Assembly: GCA_003696705.1 (NCBI GenBank)
Contig: RFGD01000371.1
Span: forward strand, 1-5,779
Source of the DNA: Alphaproteobacteria bacterium
GTDB lineage: Bacteria > Pseudomonadota > Alphaproteobacteria > Rhodobacterales > Rhodobacteraceae
Reading direction: 5' to 3'
Length of the DNA: 5,779 bases
The notes beneath the pieces were generated by a model that saw only the letters and a program-made list of their open reading frames with translations, was not told where the DNA came from and made no database searches. Both the position numbers and the translations under genes were made by a program. Below, in pieces: positions 1 to 5,288 of the stretch (position 1 is its first letter; every line of letters begins with the position of its first letter).

Positions 1-729
1 GATGGCCGCGTCGCCGTGTCCGATCCGGCGAACTCGGTGCTTCAGCTTGCCAACAGCGAGACGGGGATTCTTCAGGATCTGCCCGAAGGTCTGGCCGTCA
101 CCGACCTGAGCCAGGCCTTCGGCAAGCTGCCGGTGGCCTTCAACTGGCTGGGGGCCGACATGGCGCTTGTCTCGGCCCACAAGCTGGGCGGGCCGAAAGG
201 GGTCGGCGCGCTGGTGGTGCGCCGCGGTCTGGACGTCGCGCCGATGATCCGTGGCGGCGGCCAGGAGATGGGGCGCCGTTCGGGCACCGAGAACGTCATC
301 GGCATCGCCGGTTTCGGCGCCGCCGCCGAAGCCGCGGCGCGCGATCTGGCCGACGGTGTCTGGGCACGCGTCGAGGCGCTGCGCGACCGGCTCGAGATGC
401 TGGTTGCGGACGGGGCAAAGGATACTATTTTTGTCGGGAATGAATCGCGCCGGCTCCCGAACACGAGCTGTCTTGCGGTCCCCGGCTGGAAGGGCGAGAC
501 GCAGGTGATGCAGATGGATCTTGCGGGGTTTGCCGTGTCGGCGGGGTCGGCCTGTTCGAGCGGCAAGGCAAGGCCGAGCCGCGCGCTCGCGGCGATGGGG
601 CTCGGGCCGCAGGTCGCGGCCGGCGCCATCAGGGTCTCGCTCGGGCCCGCGACGACCGAAGCCGAGGTCGAGGCGTTCGCGCGGGCCTGGCTCGACTGTC
701 ACGCAAGGCACAGGGCGCGCGTCGCCTGA
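1..729 (+). CDS. Cysteine desulfurase, NifS/IscS-like, 5'-truncated by window edge
   Basis: A PLP-dependent enzyme that converts L-cysteine to L-alanine and holds the sulfur as a cysteine persulfide for Fe-S cluster assembly in the cytoplasm. The reading frame is open from base 1, so the 242 visible residues are the C-terminal part of a protein usually near 380-400 aa; the ATG/GTG codons inside are not the start. Numbering from base 1, NSETG (18-22) matches the family NNEVG motif. Asp35 and Gln38 in TDLSQAFGK are PLP contacts. SAHKLGGPKG carries the Schiff-base Lys61 after His60. GRRSGTEN follows, SAGSACSSGKARPS holds the persulfide Cys185, and IRVSLG gives the carboxylate-binding Arg211. The cysteine loop resembles NifS/IscS (group I) rather than SufS. 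The PLP-stacking His lies outside the window. It ends 62 nt before sufB, same strand, so probably cotranscribed. A separate sufS may exist elsewhere; that cannot be seen here. Confidence 0.95.
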   Translation, partial: DGRVAVSDPANSVLQLANSETGILQDLPEGLAVTDLSQAFGKLPVAFNWLGADMALVSAHKLGGPKGVGALVVRRGLDVAPMIRGGGQEMGRRSGTENVIGIAGFGAAAEAAARDLADGVWARVEALRDRLEMLVADGAKDTIFVGNESRRLPNTSCLAVPGWKGETQVMQMDLAGFAVSAGSACSSGKARPSRALAAMGLGPQVAAGAIRVSLGPATTEAEVEAFARAWLDCHARHRARVA

Positions 730-750
730 GGACGCGCAAGGAAACGCATG

Positions 751-766
751 GCGGCCGCGGGGCCGC
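751..766 (+). promoter_or_regulatory. GC hairpin in the desulfurase-sufB gap
   Basis: A perfect 6-bp inverted repeat, GCGGCC (751-756) and GGCCGC (761-766), with a 4-nt loop. The Shine-Dalgarno-like GAAGGA (767-772) begins on the very next base. No T-run follows, so it does not look like an intrinsic terminator. It could affect sufB ribosome loading or RNA processing, or be chance structure in GC-rich DNA. Confidence 0.3.
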
Positions 767-783
767 GAAGGACAACGGGGTGG
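767..783 (+). promoter_or_regulatory. Ribosome-binding region of sufB, two possible starts
   Basis: GAAGGA (767-772) lies 7 nt before a GTG at 780, and the weaker GGTGG (779-783) lies 8 nt before the ATG at 792. Both starts are in frame and differ by only four residues (MGPT-). I chose ATG 792 because the protein then begins MTATDKTAEIREG, which fits the usual alphaproteobacterial SufB N-terminus. The stronger Shine-Dalgarno match actually favours GTG 780, so the start is not settled. Confidence 0.45.
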
Positions 784-791
784 GACCGACC

Positions 792-2318
792 ATGACGGCA
801 ACGGACAAGACCGCAGAGATCCGCGAAGGGGTCGACCGTGAGACGGTAGAGACCGTCAAGAGCGTCGGCGAGCGTTACAAGTACGGTTTCGAGACCGAGA
901 TCGAGACCGAATACGCGCCGAAGGGGCTGAACGAGGACATCGTCCGCCTGATCTCCGAAAAGAACGGCGAGCCCGAATGGCTGACGGAATGGCGCCTTCG
1001 GGCCTATCGCCGGTGGGTCCAGATGAAGGAACCCCGCTGGGCCATGGTCGACTATCCGCCCATCGACTACCAGGATCAGTATTACTACGCCAAACCCAAG
1101 AGCATGGCGCAGAAGCCGAAAAGCCTCGACGAGGTCGACCCGAAGCTTCTTGAAACCTACGAGAAGCTGGGCATCCCGCTGCGCGAGCAGATGATCCTTG
1201 CCGGCGTCGAGGGCGCCGAGGCGGCGCCGTCGGACGGGCGCCGCGTGGCGGTGGATGCCGTTTTCGATTCGGTATCGGTCGGCACCACCTTCAAGGAGGA
1301 GCTGGCAAAGGCCGGGGTCATCTTCTGCTCGATCTCCGAGGCCGTGCGCGAGCACCCCGAGCTTGTGCGGAAATATCTCGGCTCGGTCGTGCCCTACTCG
1401 GACAACTTCTTCGCGACGCTGAACTCGGCGGTCTTCTCGGACGGCTCGTTCGTCTATGTGCCGCCCGGTGTGCGCTGTCCGATGGAGCTTTCGACCTATT
1501 TCCGCATCAATGCCGAGAAGACCGGCCAGTTCGAGCGCACCCTCATCATCGCCGACAAGGGGTCTTACGTGAGCTACCTCGAGGGCTGCACGGCGCCGCA
1601 GCGTGACACGAACCAGCTGCACGCGGCCGTGGTCGAGATCGTCGTGCTCGAGGACGCCGAAGTGAAGTATTCGACCGTCCAGAACTGGTTCCCCGGGGAC
1701 GAGGAAGGCAAGGGCGGCATCTACAACTTCGTCACCAAGCGCGCCGACTGCCGCGAGGCGCGCGCGAAGGTCATGTGGACGCAGGTCGAGACGGGCTCGG
1801 CCGTGACATGGAAATACCCTTCGTGCATCCTTCGCGGCGAAGAAAGCCAGGGCGAGTTCTACTCGATCGCCATCACCAACAACTATCAGCAGGCCGATAC
1901 CGGCACGAAGATGATCCATCTTGGCCGGAATACCCGTTCGCGCATCGTCTCGAAGGGGATCAGCGCGGGCCATGCCCAGAACACCTATCGCGGCCTTGTC
2001 TCGGTCCATCCGAAGGCCCGCGGCAGCCGCAATTACACCCAGTGCGACAGCCTGCTCATCGGCGACAAGTGCGGCGCCCACACGGTGCCCTACATCGAGA
2101 TCAAGAACAATTCGAGCCGCGTCGAGCACGAGGCGACGACCTCGAAGGTCGACGACGATCAGCTCTTCTACTGCCGCCAGCGCGGCATGGACGAGGAGGA
2201 AGCCGTGGCCCTTGTCGTGAACGGCTTCTGCCGCGAGGTGCTGCAGGCCCTGCCCATGGAATTCGCCATGGAGGCGCAGCAACTGGTGGCGATCTCGCTG
2301 GAAGGGAGCGTGGGGTGA
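792..2318 (+). CDS. sufB: Fe-S cluster assembly scaffold protein SufB
   Basis: Scaffold subunit of the cytoplasmic SufBC2D complex, on which Fe-S clusters are assembled; 508 aa from ATG 792, slightly longer than the 495-aa E. coli protein. Visible family motifs are an N-terminal block YAPKGLNEDIVRLISEKN, CPMELSTYFRIN (229-240), GCTAPQRDTNQLHAAVVE with Cys266 (equivalent to E. coli Cys254, reported on the sulfur entry path), and the C-terminal core QCDSLLIGDKCGAHT. Cys418 aligns with E. coli Cys405, the cluster-building cysteine at the SufB-SufD interface, and EHEATTSK supplies His446 and Glu447, matching E. coli His433 and Glu434 at identical spacing. No frameshift or missing key residue is seen. 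An in-frame GTG at 780 is an alternative start. Upstream is a cysteine desulfurase; sufC and sufD lie downstream after an inserted accessory block. Confidence 0.98.
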   Translation: MTATDKTAEIREGVDRETVETVKSVGERYKYGFETEIETEYAPKGLNEDIVRLISEKNGEPEWLTEWRLRAYRRWVQMKEPRWAMVDYPPIDYQDQYYYAKPKSMAQKPKSLDEVDPKLLETYEKLGIPLREQMILAGVEGAEAAPSDGRRVAVDAVFDSVSVGTTFKEELAKAGVIFCSISEAVREHPELVRKYLGSVVPYSDNFFATLNSAVFSDGSFVYVPPGVRCPMELSTYFRINAEKTGQFERTLIIADKGSYVSYLEGCTAPQRDTNQLHAAVVEIVVLEDAEVKYSTVQNWFPGDEEGKGGIYNFVTKRADCREARAKVMWTQVETGSAVTWKYPSCILRGEESQGEFYSIAITNNYQQADTGTKMIHLGRNTRSRIVSKGISAGHAQNTYRGLVSVHPKARGSRNYTQCDSLLIGDKCGAHTVPYIEIKNNSSRVEHEATTSKVDDDQLFYCRQRGMDEEEAVALVVNGFCREVLQALPMEFAMEAQQLVAISLEGSVG

Positions 2319-2401
2319 TGATGTGGCGCCCGGAATGGATGGGCCGGCACGTCGGCGCCCTGGCACGCCGTCTTCCGCCCCGGCGGAGGGCCTTCGCATG
2401 A
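2318..2401 (+). CDS. Possible 27-aa micro-ORF bridging sufB and the YbjQ-like gene
   Basis: The frame begins MMWRPEWMGRHV and ends RRLPPRRRAFA. Its ATG at 2318 overlaps the sufB stop as TGATG, and its TGA at 2399-2401 overlaps the next gene's ATG (2398) as ATGA. GGGAG (2304-2308), inside the end of sufB, lies 9 nt upstream of the ATG and could serve as its Shine-Dalgarno. The peptide is rich in Arg and Trp and I recognise no family. A hairpin covering the next gene's Shine-Dalgarno lies in its second half, so its translation might couple sufB to the YbjQ-like gene, with the peptide itself being unimportant. Against it: long open frames are cheap in this GC range, and this one continues an open shadow frame that runs back inside sufB. 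Real translation is uncertain. Confidence 0.3.
   Translation: MMWRPEWMGRHVGALARRLPPRRRAFA
2371..2390 (+). promoter_or_regulatory. Hairpin covering the Shine-Dalgarno of the YbjQ-like gene
   Basis: GGAGGG (2385-2390) is a strong Shine-Dalgarno ending 7 nt before the ATG at 2398, and it fixes that start. Bases 2371-2378 can pair with 2383-2390 as an 8-bp stem (six Watson-Crick pairs and two G-U pairs) around the 4-nt loop CCCG, burying the whole Shine-Dalgarno. Ribosomes crossing the overlapping micro-ORF would open it. The Shine-Dalgarno is well supported; the regulatory role of the stem is inferred. Confidence 0.5.
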
Positions 2402-2718
2402 TCGTGACCACCACCCCGTCCATCGAGGGCCGGCGCATCACTGCCTATCACGGCATCGTCACGGGCGAGGCGATCATCGGCGCCAATGTGTTTCGCGACA
2501 TTTTCGCCTCGATCACGGACATCGTCGGGGGCCGGTCCGGGGCCTACGAGAAAAGCCTTCGCGAGGCGCGTCAGAGCGCGCTTTCCGAGATGACCCGAAG
2601 CGCGCGCAGCGTCGGCGCCGATGCAGTGGTCGGGATCGATCTGGACTACGAGGTCGTGAACAACATGCTCATGGTTTCCGCGTCGGGGACGGCCGTCAGC
2701 ACCGAGGTGATCGCATGA
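2398..2718 (+). CDS. YbjQ/UPF0145 family protein
   Basis: A 106-aa protein matching the full length of the YbjQ (UPF0145, 'putative heavy-metal-binding domain') family; E. coli YbjQ is about 107 aa. Recognisable blocks are TTTPSIEGRRI near the N-terminus, GIVTGEAIIGANVFRDIFA, the signature DIVGGRSGAYEKSLREAR, SVGADAVVGIDLDYE, and MLMVSASGTAV at the C-terminus. No signal peptide or membrane segment is seen, so it is probably a small cytoplasmic oligomer. Despite the family name it has no cysteine at all, and metal binding is unproven. The start at ATG 2398 is set by the GGAGGG 7 nt upstream and by the family N-terminus; an upstream GTG at 2323 would add 25 low-complexity residues. It sits between sufB and sufC, with an ATGA overlap to a possible upstream micro-ORF, which suggests coexpression. 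Its role in Fe-S assembly is unknown. Confidence 0.93.
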   Translation: MIVTTTPSIEGRRITAYHGIVTGEAIIGANVFRDIFASITDIVGGRSGAYEKSLREARQSALSEMTRSARSVGADAVVGIDLDYEVVNNMLMVSASGTAVSTEVIA

Positions 2719-2852
2719 GGGCCGCGTCTGAACGCCCTGGCGTGGGTCGTGACAACCCCCGCGTGAGGGGCGCTGCCACAATACAACCCATAAAATTTTC
2801 CACGATTGCCGCGGGATTGCCCCCGGTGCGCCACATTGGCGTTGCCTATTTG

Positions 2853-2879
2853 AACCCAGGGACGAGGGCGCACTGGGTT
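2853..2879 (+). promoter_or_regulatory. 7-bp inverted repeat before the 74-aa gene
   Basis: AACCCAG (2853-2859) and CTGGGTT (2873-2879) are perfect inverted repeats around a 13-nt loop. The repeat ends three bases before the Shine-Dalgarno GGAGG (2883-2887). It could be an RNA hairpin tuning translation of the next gene, or a dyad operator for a dimeric regulator. I cannot tell which, and a chance match is possible. Confidence 0.3.
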
Positions 2880-2882
2880 GAC

Positions 2883-2887
2883 GGAGG
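2883..2887 (+). promoter_or_regulatory. Shine-Dalgarno GGAGG setting the start of the 74-aa gene
   Basis: GGAGG lies 8 nt before ATG 2896. This strong, well-placed site argues that the small downstream frame is translated and that its start is ATG 2896, not the in-frame TTG at 2878, which lies upstream of the site. Confidence 0.7.
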
Positions 2888-2895
2888 CAGAAGCC

Positions 2896-3120
2896 ATGTC
2901 AGCGGTCGACAGGAACAGACTGCAGTTTCACCAGCGGGTGGCACGCATCAAGGCGGGGCGCCAGTGGACAGAGGAAGACGTGGACAGGGTCTTCCCGAAG
3001 TCCTGGCATCACGACCAGATCAGCGAGGCGCGCCGGGCACGGCAGGTCGAACTTCGGCCGCGCGGCCTGGTCACCATGGGCGTGATGGGCATCGCGTCGC
3101 TTCTGCGGGGCGGGCGCTAG
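2896..3120 (+). CDS. Hypothetical 74-aa protein between the YbjQ-like gene and sufC
   Basis: I do not recognise a named family. The protein begins MSAVDRNRLQFHQRVARIKAG. Residues 4-20 and 38-56 are rich in Arg, Gln, Glu and Asp and look helical, separated by a Trp/Pro-containing segment, WTEEDVDRVFPKSWHHD (24-40). Residues 57-70 (from GLVTMGVMGIASLL) are a short hydrophobic stretch flanked by Arg, more like an amphipathic or membrane-touching helix than a full transmembrane span. It has no cysteine; the adjacent His38-His39 is the only obvious metal-ligand candidate. The case for a real gene is the strong GGAGG site, a protein-like residue pattern and its place in the operon. An overlapping frame at 2715-3248 reads through the non-coding-looking AT patch and is Gly/Arg/Pro-rich, so I rejected it. 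Function unknown. Confidence 0.75.
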   Translation: MSAVDRNRLQFHQRVARIKAGRQWTEEDVDRVFPKSWHHDQISEARRARQVELRPRGLVTMGVMGIASLLRGGR

Positions 3121-3121
3121 G

Positions 3122-3143
3122 CCGGGGCCGCGATCCGGCCCGG
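3122..3143 (+). promoter_or_regulatory. GC stem-loop just after the 74-aa gene stop
   Basis: Bases 3125-3130 pair perfectly with 3136-3141 around a 5-nt loop, and a bulged G3124 allows two more pairs (3122-3123 with 3142-3143). It starts one base after the TAG stop. No T-run follows, so it is not a typical intrinsic terminator. It could be a 3' stabiliser, a processing signal or part of an attenuator with the next two hairpins. Confidence 0.35.
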
Positions 3144-3170
3144 GCGAAGCACCGGACACAACGCAAATCA

Positions 3171-3185
3171 CCCGGCACGGCCGGG
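3171..3185 (+). promoter_or_regulatory. Second stem-loop in the sufC leader
   Basis: CCCGGC (3171-3176) and GCCGGG (3180-3185) form a perfect 6-bp stem with the 3-nt loop ACG. Part of its 3' arm, CCGGGCC (3181-3187), can instead pair with GGCCCGG (3137-3143) in the first stem-loop, so the two folds compete. Confidence 0.35.
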
Positions 3186-3191
3186 CCAGCA

Positions 3192-3216
3192 GGGCTGCAC
3201 GTTTCGCGTGCGGCCC
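3192..3216 (+). promoter_or_regulatory. Strong 10-bp stem-loop upstream of sufC
   Basis: GGGCTGCACG (3192-3201) pairs with CGTGCGGCCC (3207-3216) in nine Watson-Crick pairs and one G-U pair, with the 5-nt loop TTTCG. It is the best hairpin in the window. It ends 24 nt before the sufC ATG and 11 nt before its Shine-Dalgarno, leaving that site free. No T-run follows, so RNA stabilisation, processing or attenuation is likelier than termination. Confidence 0.5.
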
Positions 3217-3227
3217 CATCGGGATTC

Positions 3228-3233
3228 AGGGGG
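3228..3233 (+). promoter_or_regulatory. Shine-Dalgarno AGGGGG setting the sufC start
   Basis: AGGGGG lies 7 nt before ATG 3241 and supports that start over the in-frame GTG at 3208, which falls inside the upstream stem-loop and would add non-conserved residues. Confidence 0.65.
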
Positions 3234-3240
3234 CAATATC

Positions 3241-3995
<755 letters not shown>

Positions 3996-3996
<1 letters not shown>

Positions 3997-5288
3997 TGGC
4001 GATGCCCGAGACGGCGACCGATGCGCTCGAGGCGCGCCTTCAGGCGGCGCCTTCCGGGGGCGGGGCATGGATCCGCGCGGCGCGCGCGGCAGCCGAAGGG
4101 CGCCTGCGCGCCATGGGGCTGCCCGGCCGGCGCGACGAGTATTGGAAATACACCGACCCGACCAGCCTGATCTCGCCCGAGGTTGCGCCGGCCGAGGCGC
4201 TGACGGCGGACGAGGCGCCGGTCTTCGACGGGATCGAGCGGCTGCGCGTCGTCTTCGTGGACGGTCGCCTTGACGCTGCCGCGTCGGACCCGCTGGCGCT
4301 CGAATATCTCGAGATCGAGCCGCTTTCCCAGGTCGCCGAGGTCGATATCCACTGGGCGGCCGAGGTCTTCGGCCAGCTCGAGGCACGCGGACAGGACCCC
4401 GTGGCGCGGCCCCTGGCGGCGCTCAACACCGCCCTGGCGACCGAGGGATTGGTCATCCGCGCCAAGGGCGTCGTGCCGCGGCCCGTGTCGCTTGTCTATG
4501 TGCACGAAAGGCCAAGCTCGGACGCCATGATCCATCATGTCGTGCGCGTCGAACCGGGCGCCGAACTGACCCTTCTCGAGAACGGACCGGCCGCGGCCAG
4601 GTTCAACAAGGTGCTCGAGGTCGATGTCGCCGACGGCGGGCGTTTCCACCACGTGCGCGCCCAGGGACGGGACCACGATCGCCAGGCGGTGACCCATCTC
4701 TTTGCCCGGCTCGGGGCCGAGGCCCTGTTCAAGTCCTTCACGCTGACGGTGAACGGCGCGTTGACGCGCAACGAGGCCGTCGTCGAGCTTCTGGGCGACG
4801 ACGCCGTGGCCCATGTTGCCGGCGCCGCCGCCGGTGACGGGGCGGAGCACCCGTTCCACCAGGACGATACGGTCTTCGTCACGCATGCCGCCGAACGCTG
4901 TGAAAGCCGGCAGGTGTTCAAGAAGGTTCTCCGAAACGGCGCCGTCGGCGTCTTCCAGGGCAAGATCCTTGTCCGGCCCGGTGCGCAGAAGACCGACGGC
5001 TATCAGATCAGCCAGGCGCTCCTTCTCGACGGGGACGCCGAGTTCTACGCCAAGCCCGAGCTCGAGATCTATGCCGACGACGTGAAATGTTCGCACGGGT
5101 CGACGTCGGGCGGGCTGGACCCGGACGCGCTCTTCTACCTGCGGTCGCGGGGCGTGCCCGAGGCCGAGGCGCAGAACATGCTGGTCCTCTCCTTCCTGGC
5201 CGAGGCGCTGGCCGAGATCGAGGACCCGCGCCTTCGCGAGGATCTCGAGGCGCGGCTCGAGGCCTGGCTTCGGCGCCGGACGCGCTAG
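3996..5288 (+). CDS. sufD: Fe-S cluster assembly protein SufD
   Basis: SufB paralogue that completes the SufBC2D scaffold; needed for cluster assembly and linked to iron acquisition. The protein is 430 aa from ATG 3996, close to the usual 420-440. The N-terminal part carries MGLPGRRDEYWKYTD, the family 'RRDE.WKYT' motif. The middle is the variable beta-helix region (e.g. RPVSLVYVHE, LTLLENG). The C-terminal core has FQGKILVRPGAQKTDGYQ, LLLDGDAEFYAKPELEIYADDVKCSHGSTSG and LFYLRSRGV. His367 within CSHG matches E. coli His360, which pairs with SufB Cys405 at the cluster-building interface; Cys365 precedes it. No lesion is visible. The gene overlaps sufC (TGATG), and its stop is directly followed by the ATG of the next gene, so the three are very probably one translational unit. 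Confidence 0.97.

Larger units (their letters stand above)
2719..2895 (+). promoter_or_regulatory. 177-nt spacer with AT-rich patch, possible internal promoter
   Basis: This is the longest gap in the window. Around 2778-2803 it holds an AT-rich patch that stands out from the GC-rich surroundings, including the 8-bp palindrome AAAATTTT (2792-2799). TAAAAT (2791-2796) matches a sigma-70 -10 box at five of six positions, but I find no good -35 box at 16-18 nt spacing; GTGACA (2749-2754) is too far away. A GATTGC direct repeat occurs at 2804 and 2815. A secondary promoter for the downstream 74-aa gene, sufC and sufD is possible but not shown. I recognise no IscR- or Irr-type operator. Confidence 0.25.

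Noticed and set aside
421..450. Locally AT-richer stretch in the desulfurase gene as a sign of insertion or transfer
   Set aside because: The frame stays open and the translation (DTIFVGNES then RRLPNT) fits the normal family sequence at this point, so it is ordinary coding variation.
2323..2397. Upstream GTG extension of the YbjQ-like gene
   Set aside because: It adds 25 low-complexity residues not found in the family, whereas ATG 2398 has an ideal GGAGGG site and gives the family's normal length.
699..2441. A 580-codon open frame on the - strand, antisense to sufB
   Set aside because: It is a mirror of the strong GC third-position bias of sufB, its translation has no recognisable domain and is His/Asp/Arg/Leu-rich in the manner of antisense frames, while the + strand protein is unmistakable.
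2878..2895. TTG start extending the 74-aa gene by six residues
   Set aside because: The TTG lies in the inverted repeat and upstream of the GGAGG site, which clearly serves ATG 2896.
3122..3216. Intrinsic terminator between the 74-aa gene and sufC
   Set aside because: The stems are strong but none is followed by a T-run, and a terminator here would separate sufC-sufD from the rest of the operon; kept as regulatory structure instead.
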